NCBI RefSeq assembly: GCF_002102155.1
Contig: NZ_LQOU01000035.1
Span: forward strand, 62,001-126,000
Reading direction: 5' to 3'
DNA from: Mycobacterium europaeum
GTDB lineage: Bacteria; Actinomycetota; Actinomycetes; Mycobacteriales; Mycobacteriaceae
DNA: 64,000 nt
The position numbers and the translations under genes were made by a program. This document shows, in pieces, positions 41,306 to 50,483 of this stretch (positions within the stretch are counted from its first letter, which is position 1; each line of letters opens with the position of its first letter). The notes beneath the pieces are model-generated. The model was not told where the DNA came from, made no database searches, and saw only the letters and a list, made by a program, of their open reading frames with translations.

Positions 41306-41948
41306 TCAGCAAGGCGACACCAGTGTCGGTGACCTCGACGTCCACGCAGGATAGATCGGCCACGACGACGTTGGCGTCTGCCAATTCGGACGCGCGGTGG
41401 GTGGTCGTGACGGCGAGCACTTGCGCCCCCGCGGCCCGCCCAGCGCCGACCCCCGCGGGCGCATCCTCGACGACTACGCACTCCTGGGCGTCGAGGCCCA
41501 TCGCGGCGGCCGCTTTGAGGTAACTCTCGGGATTTGGCTTGCCGTCCGACACGTCCTCTGCACCGATCAGCAATTTCGGGGCGGGCAGCTGCGCCGCCGC
41601 CAGTCGGGCAGCCATCAACGACCGCGGCCCCGAAGTCACTGCAGCCCAGTGACTATGCGGCAGAGCGTCAAGCAGTCGGCGTGCTCCCGGTAGCGCCACG
41701 ACACCATCGACGTCAGCGAGCTCTTGCAGAGCCAGTAGCCGGGCCGTCGCAGCGACGCGGTCGTGTGGTGCGACGAATTGCGCGACGGTGTCCTCGGTCC
41801 GCCTGCCATGACACACCTTGAGCACCTCTTGGTAGTCGACGCCGTACTCGTCGGCCCAGGTGCCCCAGGACCGTTCGACGGTGGCGGTCGAGTCGACCAG
41901 GGTGCCATCGATGTCGAACAAGATCCTCTTACCGTGCAGCACCGCCAT
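41298..41948 (-). CDS. HAD-superfamily phosphatase (sugar-phosphatase type)
   Basis: A 216-residue HAD enzyme with all four motifs: DIDGTLVDS (nucleophile D), VTSGPR (Thr), GKPNPESY (Lys) and VVEDAPAGV (acidic pair). The cap and the DGTLVDS/APAGV pattern resemble small sugar-phosphatases such as DOG1 or glycerol-3-phosphatase types. The ATG at 41948 begins MAVLHGKRILFDID. The substrate is uncertain. It overlaps the LysR remnant. Confidence 0.82.
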   Translation of the reverse strand: MAVLHGKRILFDIDGTLVDSTATVERSWGTWADEYGVDYQEVLKVCHGRRTEDTVAQFVAPHDRVAATARLLALQELADVDGVVALPGARRLLDALPHSHWAAVTSGPRSLMAARLAAAQLPAPKLLIGAEDVSDGKPNPESYLKAAAAMGLDAQECVVVEDAPAGVGAGRAAGAQVLAVTTTHRASELADANVVVADLSCVDVEVTDTGVALLIN

Positions 41949-42390
41949 AGGCTGCACCCTAACGGGGTGGGCCCGCGCACCGGCGGGATGTGTCTCTGCC
42001 CACATTCGCCCCGTGGAATGCGCTGGCTCACAGGACACTTCATTGAGCTGCCGCGTCGGCGCCGCGGGCACGCTGACGACGGAGCGCTACGCGTCCGCGA
42101 TCGTTTGCCCTCAACGACCCTTTTCGACAGTGTTCGAGGCGCCCCGGTCGAAGCTGGTGGGGTCGTCACCGGTGAGAACCGCATGTCACACGGGCTTTCG
42201 GTCGACGGCCGAAGTGACGAGACGCGGCCGCGCCATTCAGCTGGCCGTCTTTGCTTTACGCGCGTTGAGCAACGATGTAAAGGCGAACCAGGGAAATTTA
42301 ACGGCTCTTTCGCCAAATATCTCTATTCGCAATGCACTGATACCATGCGTTCAGTCAATTGCTTTGGCCTCCGCCTGCCGCTACCCAACG
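41949..42390. other. 442-bp spacer becoming A+T-rich
   Basis: There is no convincing gene. From about 42240 the base composition falls well below the surroundings, continuing into the methyltransferase. A nested hairpin lies at 42254-42282: outer arms CTTTAC/GTAAAG, inner arms CGTT/AACG. It may be part of the leader or promoter of the plus-strand gene. Confidence 0.5.
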
Positions 42391-43362
42391 ATGCCGCGCC
42401 AGGCGTTTGAAGCGTGCGTGACGGAAGGATTGTTGGTGCGGACAGCCACCACACGAGCTCAATACGAGTTTATTCACGGGATTTTGCAGCACGAAACCAC
42501 CGCCCTGAACTTTACTTTGTCGGTGTTGGAACACAGTTACAAATCCCATTTTCCCGATTATTCCGGCGACGTGCGAGCGACCCTGGAAGACGTATCCAAG
42601 TACTTGCTGGCGGCCGATAATGGGCGTGAACTTTACCAAGCGGCCGAAGAGGTGCACACACGATTCTTCACATCCGAGGGAGACGGGTCGTGGTTCAGCG
42701 AGGGCTACTCGGCGTATAAGTCACAGCGCAAGCCGGTGCAGGACTTCAAGAATTTCGCCGATGCCATCAGCGGAAGCACGGTGCTCGATTTCGGCAGCGG
42801 CCGCGGTCATTTAGCTGCGCTGATCGCACGTGCCGGCTACGACTGCTACACCACCGACGTCATGGACTACCGCGGCGCCGACGCCGCACATCTGCCGTTT
42901 CGGCAGATGGCTTCGCCCGTCGACGTGCCCTATGCGGACGACATGTTCGACAGTGCGATCGTCAAGACCGTCCTGCATCACGTGGACGAACCCGACTTGA
43001 TTCCGTTGCTTAAGAATTTGCGCCGTGTCGCACGGCGGTTGATCATCGAGGAAGACACCTACGCCGTCCCCGCCGCGGCCCAAGGGATTGCGGCGGAGCA
43101 AATCGAGCTAAGGGAATTCGCTAAGCTGGACGAAAGCGATCAATTTCGGACGCTCGTGCTTATCGATTTTTTTGGCAACGCCGTCGCTCAGGGTCTGGTC
43201 GATATGAATTTTGGTTGCCAATTCAAGCGCGTCGACGAATGGCACTCGATATTCAAGAGCCTGGGTCTGCGAGTCGTCGATACCGACGTCGTGGGCTTCC
43301 GGCCGGGCAATATTCACAAAGCCTGCCAGGTTCGCTTCGTTGTCGATCGCGAGGAGTTGTAG
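42391..43362 (+). CDS. Class I SAM-dependent methyltransferase, low G+C
   Basis: A protein of about 323 residues with an unrecognised helical N-terminal region and a C-terminal methyltransferase: motif I VLDFGSGRGHLAALIARAGY, then PYADDMFDSAIVKTVLHHVD and RRVARRLIIEEDTYAV. The DNA is clearly more A+T-rich than neighbours, with codons rare in mycobacteria, suggesting separate recent transfer. The start is uncertain: the ATG at 42391 has no clear ribosome site and a GTG at 42418 is possible. The substrate is unknown. Confidence 0.75.
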   Translation: MPRQAFEACVTEGLLVRTATTRAQYEFIHGILQHETTALNFTLSVLEHSYKSHFPDYSGDVRATLEDVSKYLLAADNGRELYQAAEEVHTRFFTSEGDGSWFSEGYSAYKSQRKPVQDFKNFADAISGSTVLDFGSGRGHLAALIARAGYDCYTTDVMDYRGADAAHLPFRQMASPVDVPYADDMFDSAIVKTVLHHVDEPDLIPLLKNLRRVARRLIIEEDTYAVPAAAQGIAAEQIELREFAKLDESDQFRTLVLIDFFGNAVAQGLVDMNFGCQFKRVDEWHSIFKSLGLRVVDTDVVGFRPGNIHKACQVRFVVDREEL

Positions 43363-43512
43363 GGAACAGGCTATTTAGCTCGGTCATTCAAGCCCACGGT
43401 GATCCCGCGATGCGGACTCGGTATCGACACCCGCGCCGCAGGATGGGCGCGACCTGATCTACGAAGTCACCACGACGCGCTTCCCGGCGACGGCCAGGGC
43501 CGTCGACCGCGC

Positions 43513-43550
43513 TCAACTCCCCCATTCGGGGAGTGTCAAGGATCAACCGA
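43513..43550. repeat. Imperfect 38-bp direct repeat, copy A
   Basis: 32 of 38 bases match copy B at 44949-44986. It includes the hairpin ACTCCCC-N5-GGGGAGT and a shared AGTGTCAAGGATCA block. It lies just downstream (minus sense) of the P450 stop at 43592, so it may act as terminator, or be an insertion-sequence end. Confidence 0.6.
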
Positions 43551-43591
43551 AACACTGTCAGGCGCACCGGCAATCTCGGCACCTTCGCTTC

Positions 43592-44692
43592 TCACGTCGG
43601 CCACTGCAATGGCATGGTGATCGGGCCGAGTCGGGTGCTATCGTCGCCGACGTTCAACTCGACACGGCCTGGCGGTGCCACCGTGAATCTGGGGATACAA
43701 CGCACGAACTCGGCGACAAGGACGCTCAGCTGTACTCGGGCAACGTGCATTCCGAGACATCGGCGCGACCCGGCTCCGAATGAGTAGTACGGGCGGCCGT
43801 GGACTTTGTCGTCGCTGTACGTGATGAGATAACCGCCGTCCAAATTCAACGTGCGCAATGAGAGTTCCAGTTCGGTTAGCGGCGGCACCCTTACCCCACC
43901 GATGGTGATCTCCTCCAGGGTGACGCGCGGGCAATAGCCGAGCGGAGAGTAAAGGCGCACCACCTCGTTGATAAATGTTCCGATTTGGTCGGGGTGTCGG
44001 ATGAGGAGTGACCGTAACTGCGGGTCGGTGGCCAGCTCGAACAGGGCAAAACCGATTCCCGCCGTCGTCGTCTCGATTGCCGCACCGAACAGCAGCAAGA
44101 CGAAGCTCAGTATTTCCACTTCCTCGAATTCGTCGCGGAGGGCGGCAATGATCCCCGGCGGCCTGGCTGTGGAAATTGCTTGGCTGACGTATTCGATCAG
44201 GTCGGCATGGAAGGGCGCGCTCCTGGGGAATTCCGCTTGCTGCGCCAGTAACCGCAGCAGCGCCTCAAGACTTCCCGCCGGCAATCCGAGCAGCGTCAGC
44301 AATGTCTGGGTCGCCAGTCGGCGGCCGATCTCGCCGACGGCCTCGCACTGGCCCTTCGCAGCCACCGCGTCGACGAGCGCCGCGGCGTGCTCCTGGATGG
44401 ATGGCATGAGCCAGGCCAACGCTCGTGGCCTGAACAGCGGGTTGAGAACCGCCCGGTACCTGGCGTGTTGGGCGGGTGCCGCGCCGGTGGGTACCCAGGG
44501 GTGAGCGTCGTCGTGGCCCCGCATCGGATGGGTGAGTCTGGTCGTGTCGCGCAGAAGCGCCACGATGTCCTCGGGTCGCGTCGGGCAGATCGCGCCGCGG
44601 CGGGAAACGACCAGCGGGCCAGTCCGCCGCGCCTCGATCTGCTCGACGCGCTCCTGAGCCCGGCCCAACTGCCAAATGAGCCGTGTCGTCAC
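43592..44692 (-). CDS. Cytochrome P450
   Basis: A 366-residue P450 with I-helix LLLFGAAIETTTAG (acid-alcohol pair and Thr intact), K-helix NEVVRLYSP (ExxR) and heme loop YYSFGAGSRRCLGMHVAR. I prefer the GTG at 44692, preceded by GGAGACGAAAC, to a GTG 15 codons upstream. It lies in its own unit between two imperfect direct repeats, downstream of the CoA-transferase operon. Electron donor may be the island ferredoxin at 53741. The substrate is unknown. Confidence 0.88.
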   Translation of the reverse strand: MTTRLIWQLGRAQERVEQIEARRTGPLVVSRRGAICPTRPEDIVALLRDTTRLTHPMRGHDDAHPWVPTGAAPAQHARYRAVLNPLFRPRALAWLMPSIQEHAAALVDAVAAKGQCEAVGEIGRRLATQTLLTLLGLPAGSLEALLRLLAQQAEFPRSAPFHADLIEYVSQAISTARPPGIIAALRDEFEEVEILSFVLLLFGAAIETTTAGIGFALFELATDPQLRSLLIRHPDQIGTFINEVVRLYSPLGYCPRVTLEEITIGGVRVPPLTELELSLRTLNLDGGYLITYSDDKVHGRPYYSFGAGSRRCLGMHVARVQLSVLVAEFVRCIPRFTVAPPGRVELNVGDDSTRLGPITMPLQWPT

Positions 44693-45023
44693 GTTTCGTC
44701 TCCATTGCGCCGCAACGTAGTTCGGTTTCGGGTCCACACCGATCGCGTCGCCTGCTGCGCGATGTTAGCCTTCGCGTGCGCCCCAGCGCGGGCCTGACGA
44801 GACGATAGAAATCCTCCGGACATGTCGCCGTCGACCTCTCGGCGGTTGTCGGACCTTCGGGTAGAGGTCCGGAACATTCAAGCTTAACGGCTGGTGAACC
44901 GCCCGGTGGGTCCGGAGACTCCGGACATGCCGGAGCGGTCAGCCACGATCAACTCCCTCGTCTGCGGAGTGTCAAGGATCAGCCGACGTCATACGGAACT
45001 TTGAGTGGGGCATGCGCCGGTGT
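44693..45023. other. Spacer between P450 and CoA-transferase genes
   Basis: 331 bp without a recognisable gene. It carries direct-repeat copy B (44949-44986) and should hold the promoter of the P450 gene; no clear -35/-10 pair was picked out. Confidence 0.5.
44949..44986. repeat. Imperfect 38-bp direct repeat, copy B
   Basis: Matches copy A at 43513-43550 in 32 of 38 positions. The stem here is shorter (ACTCC/GGAGT). It lies 38 bp beyond the stop of the CoA-transferase gene, the same relative place as copy A has to the P450 gene. Confidence 0.6.
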
Positions 45024-46196
45024 TCAGATTGCGCCAGTCGAACGGAGGCGCTCCATTGCGGCCGCGTCGTAGCTCGCCAGGGTGCGGAGCAACTCTTCCG
45101 TATGCTGCCCGACGTGCGGCGCCGCCGGCGGTGCAAATCCGTCGTCGGGTTTGGTCTTGATGCACGTCCCAATCAATCGCTGCGACGTCCCGTCTGGTTG
45201 AGCCTGCTCGTAGACCAGTCGGCGAGCCTTCGCGTGTTCGTCGTCGAACAGGTCTGCGTCCAAGAATGCTGGTGCTCCCGCAATATCGGTCGCAATGAAG
45301 AAGTCGGTCCATTCCTTGCGGGTGCGCTCCTTGAAAATTGCCGTCAGCTCCCCGCGCAGCCGGGCCTCTGCCTCGACATCCTCCCCCGGCTTCAGGCGCC
45401 CCGGTTCGAAGAGATCCATCCTGTCGAGTGACTCGCAGAATCTCAGCCAGAACTTGTCCTCCAGAGCGTTGAACACCACGTAGTTGCCGTCGCTCGTTCG
45501 GTAGTACTGGTAGCGAAGCGAAGCGCGGATTCCCTCGCCGTAGGCCGGTTGACCGTTCGCCAGCGCCGTGAGGTGCTGAAAGTTCCAGTTGATCGCCGCA
45601 TCGACCTGCGCTACTTCGATGTACTGCGGCTTGCCGTCGCGCCCGGCCGCGTGCAGCGCGGCGAGTACACCCATCGCTGCGTACAGCGGTCCCGCCAGAA
45701 CACCTGTCGTGCCTGTGGCCGCCCCCGAGAGGCGTGGCGTTCCATCCGCATCGATGATCGGCGGGCTCAAGCCGGCGAAACAGTCGAAGGACAGCCCGTG
45801 TGTGGGTAATCGGGTGTAGGGCCCATAGCTGCCCATACCATTGAGCACGCAGTAGACGACTGTCGGGTTGACGGCGACGATGTCGTCGTAGCTGAAGCCG
45901 AGCCGGTGGGCGGTTCCGTAACGTAGACCGTCGATCACGACCTCCGACTTCGCGGCCAGGCGGCGGAAAGCCTCTTGACCCTCAGTCGTTTTCAGGTTTA
46001 TTGCCACGCTCTTCTTGCCGCGGTTCCAGTGAGAGTCCTGTAGCTCGCCGCCGGAGACCGCCGAACCGCGGAAACCACCGCCGCCCGGCGGCTCCACTTT
46101 GATCACCTCCGCGCCTAGGTCGGCCAGATGCCCGCCCAGTGCGTCCGCGGAGAACAGTGACACTTCCAGGACCCGGACGTCCCTGAGAAGCTCCAT
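45024..46196 (-). CDS. CaiB/BaiF family CoA transferase (class III)
   Basis: A 390-residue class III CoA transferase with the N-terminal VRVLEVSLFSADALGGHLAD-LGAEVIKVEPP block, then NRGKKSVAINLKTTEGQEAF and VVYCVLNGMGSYGPY. The position of the usual catalytic Asp reads YIEVAQVDAA, Glu instead of Asp. It would move CoA between acyl-CoA and a free acid, or racemise. Last gene of the P450-amidohydrolase-ALDH-CoA-transferase operon, 17 bp after the ALDH stop. Confidence 0.88.
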   Translation of the reverse strand: MELLRDVRVLEVSLFSADALGGHLADLGAEVIKVEPPGGGGFRGSAVSGGELQDSHWNRGKKSVAINLKTTEGQEAFRRLAAKSEVVIDGLRYGTAHRLGFSYDDIVAVNPTVVYCVLNGMGSYGPYTRLPTHGLSFDCFAGLSPPIIDADGTPRLSGAATGTTGVLAGPLYAAMGVLAALHAAGRDGKPQYIEVAQVDAAINWNFQHLTALANGQPAYGEGIRASLRYQYYRTSDGNYVVFNALEDKFWLRFCESLDRMDLFEPGRLKPGEDVEAEARLRGELTAIFKERTRKEWTDFFIATDIAGAPAFLDADLFDDEHAKARRLVYEQAQPDGTSQRLIGTCIKTKPDDGFAPPAAPHVGQHTEELLRTLASYDAAAMERLRSTGAI

Positions 46197-46213
46197 GACG
46201 CGACCTTTCTCCG

Positions 46214-47737
46214 CTACATCATCGTGATTGATTTCAGTTCGGTGTATTCCTCGAAGCCCCAGCGCCCCTGCTCGCGGCCGAGTCCACTCTGCTTGAAGCC
46301 GCCGAACGGCCCCCCGCCGTTGAACATGCCGCGCGCCGGTAGAGACCAGCCGGGGCCCTGCCCGCCACCCGGATTGGTTCCCAGATCGACACCGGGCGCG
46401 ACAGTGTGCACCATGATGTTCCCGGTTCGGATCTGCCTGGCGACATTGAATCCCCTTGCGGCATTGCGGGTCATCACCAGACCCGCCAGACCGTAGATGG
46501 AGTCGTTCGCAATGCGGATGGCTTCGTCTTCGGAGCTATAGGTCATCACCGCCAGTACAGGCCCAAAAACCTCTTCCTGACATAAGCGCATTTCGTTGCG
46601 GCAGTCGACAAACGCCGTCGGCTCATAGTAGAAGCCGCGTTGCAGATGTTCGGGACGTTTGCCGCCGGCCACCAACCGCGCACCTTCCTCCAGGCCCGAC
46701 CGAACGAAAGATTCGACTCGCTGACGCTGCTGATCCCTGATAAGCGGCCCGACGACACTGGCGGGATCACGCGGATCGCCGACGGTGATCATGGGAGCCA
46801 TGGCTTTGACGCCCTCGACATACGCTTCGAGCAAGTGCTCGGGCAACAGAAGTCGCGATGTGACGGTGCATGCCTGTCCGGCATGCATCAACACCTGTCC
46901 GAAACCGATTCCCGCGACATCGCTTTCGGTGACATCGTCCAGAACGATGTGCGCGCTCTTGCCGCCTAGCTCCAGCTGTGCGCGTTTCATCGTGGCCGCC
47001 GATAGTTCGCGAATGCGTCGACCGGTCGCCGTCGAACCGGTAAACCCGACCATGTCGACGCCTCGGTGAGTACACAGCTCCTCCCCCACGTCCGCACCGC
47101 CCACGACCACGTTGAACACACCGGGCGGAAGGCCGGCTTCCTCGCTGACTTTGGCCAGCTCCAGGGCGTTCATCGGGGTCCATGGATGTGGCTTGAGCAC
47201 CACAGTGCAGCCGACGGCCAAGGCGGCCAGGCACTTCTGGATGTTGATCGAGAAAGGAAAATTAAACGGCGTGATCACTCCGACCACCCCGACCGGTTCG
47301 CGGACCACCGTCACGCCGCCCAGGCCAGTCGGCGAAACCACGGGCCCGCCCGGTGCCTCCACCCACGTCACATCGTGTTCAACGAACTCGCCGTAGTAGT
47401 GGGCCGCCTCGATGGCGCCACCAACCTGAATCAGGTCGGTGATGAAGCCGGTCGAACCGATCTCCGCGACGACCAGCTCTCGAAGTTCCGCTTTGCGCTG
47501 GTCGAGGATCTCAGCGAACCGCTTGATGATCCTTGCCCGTTCCCGGACCGACATCCAGGGCCACGGGCCTTCGTCGAAAGCCCGCCGGGCAGCCTCGACC
47601 GCCATGGCCGCTTGCTTCGGTCCACCGTCGACGACTCGGCCGATCAAATCCTCGGTCGCCGGATCGATGACGTCGATGGTGCCGAGGGCGTTGTCGCTCA
47701 ACCACTTACCGTCGATAAAGCTCTGGTACTCCCGCAT
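46214..47737 (-). CDS. NAD(P)-dependent aldehyde dehydrogenase
   Basis: A 507-residue ALDH: TPFNFPFSINIQKCLAAL and KPHPWTP (cofactor site), FTGSTATGRRI, the general base in QLELGGKS and the nucleophile in GQACTVTSR, EEVFGPVLAV and GGFKQSGLGRE. It oxidises an aldehyde to acid, presumably the aldehyde made by the alcohol dehydrogenase at 53938. I use the ATG at 47737; a TTG lies one codon upstream. It lies 23 bp after the amidohydrolase gene. Confidence 0.93.
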   Translation of the reverse strand: MREYQSFIDGKWLSDNALGTIDVIDPATEDLIGRVVDGGPKQAAMAVEAARRAFDEGPWPWMSVRERARIIKRFAEILDQRKAELRELVVAEIGSTGFITDLIQVGGAIEAAHYYGEFVEHDVTWVEAPGGPVVSPTGLGGVTVVREPVGVVGVITPFNFPFSINIQKCLAALAVGCTVVLKPHPWTPMNALELAKVSEEAGLPPGVFNVVVGGADVGEELCTHRGVDMVGFTGSTATGRRIRELSAATMKRAQLELGGKSAHIVLDDVTESDVAGIGFGQVLMHAGQACTVTSRLLLPEHLLEAYVEGVKAMAPMITVGDPRDPASVVGPLIRDQQRQRVESFVRSGLEEGARLVAGGKRPEHLQRGFYYEPTAFVDCRNEMRLCQEEVFGPVLAVMTYSSEDEAIRIANDSIYGLAGLVMTRNAARGFNVARQIRTGNIMVHTVAPGVDLGTNPGGGQGPGWSLPARGMFNGGGPFGGFKQSGLGREQGRWGFEEYTELKSITMM

Positions 47738-47760
47738 CAAACGAGTCCGTCGGCCGTTGA

Positions 47761-48966
47761 CTACGTCAACGTTGGATACGGGGCGGGCTCGAAGTCGAAG
47801 ACCCGGCGAGCGTTACCCTGCAGGATCTTGTACTTGTCGAGGTCGGACCGGCCGTCGAGTGCCTTATGGGCGGCCTGGAGGGAGTTGGGCCACAGGCTGT
47901 CGGTGTGCGGGTAATCCGTTTCGATCATGACGTTGTCGACGCCGATGAAGTCGAGATTGGCCGCACCGAAGTCGTCCTCGATGAAGCAGCCGTACATGTG
48001 ATCGCGGAAGAGCTGGCGCGGAGATTCCGGGAAGATGTCGGGATCGGTGGGCACAGGGGTCAGGCGCATCGTGCCCGGGTCAACCGCCCAGTTGTTGGCG
48101 CGCAGGTATTGGTAGTCGGCGGCGACATGTTCGGCGCGCTCGATGAGGTAGGGGATCCAGCCGATGCCACCCTCGGCCAGCACGATCTTCAGATCGGGGT
48201 ACTTTTGCAGCTTGCCCGAGAACAGCCAGTCGGTGGTGGAATTCGCCAGGTTGAGGTTGATGTTGACCGCCTGAACCCCGAAAGGCGCGTCAGGCGACGT
48301 CGTCGGGCTGACCGAGGACGATCCGATGTGTGTGCACAGCGGCATCTTCGTCTCGTTCACCACCGCGAAGAAATCGTCCCATGCCCCCGAGTGGATGGAC
48401 GGAAATCCCAGCGGGTGCATGTTCTCCGAGAAGGCAATGGCTTTGGCGCCCTTGCCGGCGCACCGTAGCGTCTCCTCGGCGGCCAGTCGGGCATCCCAGA
48501 GCGGGACAATGACCATCGGGATGTAGCGACCGGGCGCCGCCGCGCACCACTCATCGATGACGAAGTCGTTGTACGCCCGCACGCACTTGAGACCCAGGTC
48601 GCGGTCACCGAGGTGGGCGAACATCTGACCACAGAACCGGGGGAAGAAGGGAAAGTTCACTCCCGCGATCACATGATCCTCGTCCATGTCGGGGATGCGT
48701 GCCACCGGGTCGAAGTATGCACGAGGCATCTCGTCGTAATTCACTGGCAGCGGGGAGTACTCGGGGGGCCTTTGGTGAGCCGCGACCAAGATGCCCATCA
48801 CCGACGCGCGCGCTTGCTCGTAGACCCACGTATCGACGCCGTCGATACGCTCGACGTGTGGCACTCGATCGCGGTCGGCGGCCGACGCGCGGTCGACCCA
48901 TAGGTTCGGCGGCTCGATGATGTGGTCATCGACAGAGATCATCCATTGAAGATCTTGCTTGTCCAC
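47761..48966 (-). CDS. Amidohydrolase-family metal-dependent hydrolase/decarboxylase
   Basis: A 401-residue amidohydrolase_2 (ACMSD-like) protein. Metal-site candidates are ISVDDHIIEPPNLW at the N-terminus, CTHIGSSS in the middle and MIETDYPHTDSLWPNS near the C-terminus. VLAEGGIGWIPYLIERAEHV is typical of the family. Members hydrolyse or decarboxylate cyclic substrates; in mycobacterial degradation clusters they sit beside P450s. The substrate is unknown. Second gene of the operon, 65 bp after the P450. Confidence 0.85.
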   Translation of the reverse strand: MDKQDLQWMISVDDHIIEPPNLWVDRASAADRDRVPHVERIDGVDTWVYEQARASVMGILVAAHQRPPEYSPLPVNYDEMPRAYFDPVARIPDMDEDHVIAGVNFPFFPRFCGQMFAHLGDRDLGLKCVRAYNDFVIDEWCAAAPGRYIPMVIVPLWDARLAAEETLRCAGKGAKAIAFSENMHPLGFPSIHSGAWDDFFAVVNETKMPLCTHIGSSSVSPTTSPDAPFGVQAVNINLNLANSTTDWLFSGKLQKYPDLKIVLAEGGIGWIPYLIERAEHVAADYQYLRANNWAVDPGTMRLTPVPTDPDIFPESPRQLFRDHMYGCFIEDDFGAANLDFIGVDNVMIETDYPHTDSLWPNSLQAAHKALDGRSDLDKYKILQGNARRVFDFEPAPYPTLT

Positions 48967-49031
48967 GGGTTCCTCCCTGATTTTGCTATTACGTTGGCCG
49001 CGAGGCGATATCGGCGGTCACCGGCCGCCTC

Positions 49032-50258
49032 TCACTGGGCGACGCGGTTGCCCGGGCTGAAGACGACCGGCAGGGCGCGGTAACCCCGAGTGACCGAGTT
49101 CCCGTGGAAGTCAACTTTCGCCCCAGGGGGAATCACGTAGTCGGGTATCCGATTCAAGGTCTGCTCGACGCCCACCCGGAACTCGAGCCGGGCGAGATTG
49201 GACCCCAGACAGCGATGGACGCCGGCCCCAAACCCGAGGTGGCGGTTTGTCTGGCGGTCGAGAATGCACTTGTTGGGCTCGTCGAACTCGCGCGCGTCGC
49301 GGTTGGCAGCCGCATAGTTCACGACGACCGTTTCACCGGGACAGAACTTCTGGCCGCTTAGTTCAACCTCTTCCGCGACTGAGCGATGCAGTCCGTGGAC
49401 CGAACCGGCGAACCGGATGAATTCCTCTATCGCCGTGGGCATCAACTCGGCTTCGCGTACAAGCCGATCGCGCTCCGAAGCATGGGAGCCCAGATGGAAG
49501 AAGGCGAACGACATTGCACTAGATGTTGTTTCGAGCCCCGCCTGCACCAGTAGCATCACATTCGCGACAACGTCGTCAAAGCTCAGTTTTTCGCCGTCGA
49601 TTTCGGCGGCGAGCAAGACATCGATCAAGTCGTCACGCGGCGGTTCACCACGACGTTTGTCGATCTCCTCGCGTACGCGGAGGTAAAGATTCGTCATCGA
49701 ACCGTTCCGGACCTCTTCGCTCTCACCATTGATCGCAAGGTCGGCTGTCTCGATGTAGAGCGGCACGTCCTCAACGGGCATGCCGAGTAGATACCGGAAG
49801 AACACGATCCCAGGCTGCTGCCATGCGACGTCGGCGAGATCGCCGCGGCCCAATTCGATGAAGTTGTCGATCAGCCCGTCGGTGACCGCCCGCACCCGGG
49901 GCTCCAAGTCCTTCATGCGACCAGGAGAGAAATACGGGTTGAGAACTTTGCGAAGCTGCTGCTGCCGCGGCGGATCCAAGGTGATCACGATGTCACCGAA
50001 CGACATCGGGGAGCCTTCCATCCCGACGGGCTTGCTGGAAAAAGTGCGCCAATCACGCAAGATCTCGTAGCACTCGTCGTAGCGGGTGGCGACCCACGCA
50101 CCCCCCGGCGTAGGGCCCAGGAATGGGACGTCCTGGTGACTGAACGGTCCGTTCTCCCGCATCACCGAGTAGACCTCGTAGAGGAAGTCTTGGTCGTTGA
50201 AATCCTCGTGACGAAGATCGAGGTTCCGGGCGTGTTCCTCCGGTGATTTGCTCACCAT
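49032..50258 (-). CDS. Cytochrome P450, first gene of the catabolic operon
   Basis: A 408-residue P450. The I-helix is VQAGLETTSSAMSFAF (AGxxT intact), ExxR lies in EEFIRFAGS, and the heme loop is HLGFGAGVHRCLGSNLARLE. It starts MVSKSPEEHARNLDLRHEDF and is full length for a bacterial class I P450. It would hydroxylate the pathway substrate with electrons from the 3Fe-4S ferredoxin at 53741. Its promoter carries the element shared with the plus arm. The CYP family was not assigned. Confidence 0.92.
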   Translation of the reverse strand: MVSKSPEEHARNLDLRHEDFNDQDFLYEVYSVMRENGPFSHQDVPFLGPTPGGAWVATRYDECYEILRDWRTFSSKPVGMEGSPMSFGDIVITLDPPRQQQLRKVLNPYFSPGRMKDLEPRVRAVTDGLIDNFIELGRGDLADVAWQQPGIVFFRYLLGMPVEDVPLYIETADLAINGESEEVRNGSMTNLYLRVREEIDKRRGEPPRDDLIDVLLAAEIDGEKLSFDDVVANVMLLVQAGLETTSSAMSFAFFHLGSHASERDRLVREAELMPTAIEEFIRFAGSVHGLHRSVAEEVELSGQKFCPGETVVVNYAAANRDAREFDEPNKCILDRQTNRHLGFGAGVHRCLGSNLARLEFRVGVEQTLNRIPDYVIPPGAKVDFHGNSVTRGYRALPVVFSPGNRVAQ

Positions 50259-50376
50259 AAGCCGTCCTTTTCGACACCGGAAGTGCGCATGCCGACACCG
50301 TGGTCACGCCACTGTCCATGTGCCATCTTCGCCGGCCCTCGGATTTCTCGCACACGCCGAAATTTGCTTTGGCAGC

Positions 50377-50405
50377 ACAGTAAATCGTCGGCTGAGCGGA
50401 GTCAA
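50377..50405 (-). promoter_or_regulatory. Putative promoter of the P450 operon
   Basis: On the minus strand TTGACT (-35) and TACTGT (-10) are 17 bp apart, about 120 bp upstream of the P450 start. The -35 overlaps the end of the element at 50401-50420. Confidence 0.5.
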
Positions 50406-50420
50406 GTCGCACTCGATAAC
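50401..50420 (-). promoter_or_regulatory. Shared element / candidate TetR operator, site 1
   Basis: Minus-strand GTTATCGAGTGCGACTTGAC. It matches site 2 (51202-51221) in 17 of 20 bases, and its core AGTGCGACT is the exact reverse complement of the core AGTCGCACT there. It lies between the divergent P450 and TetR genes, 63 bp before the TetR start. Confidence 0.6.
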
Positions 50421-50483
50421 TATCTGGGGCCACTTGCGTGCGAGCTTCCCCTCAGGCGACGGGTGCTCGCTAAGGTATGTGTG

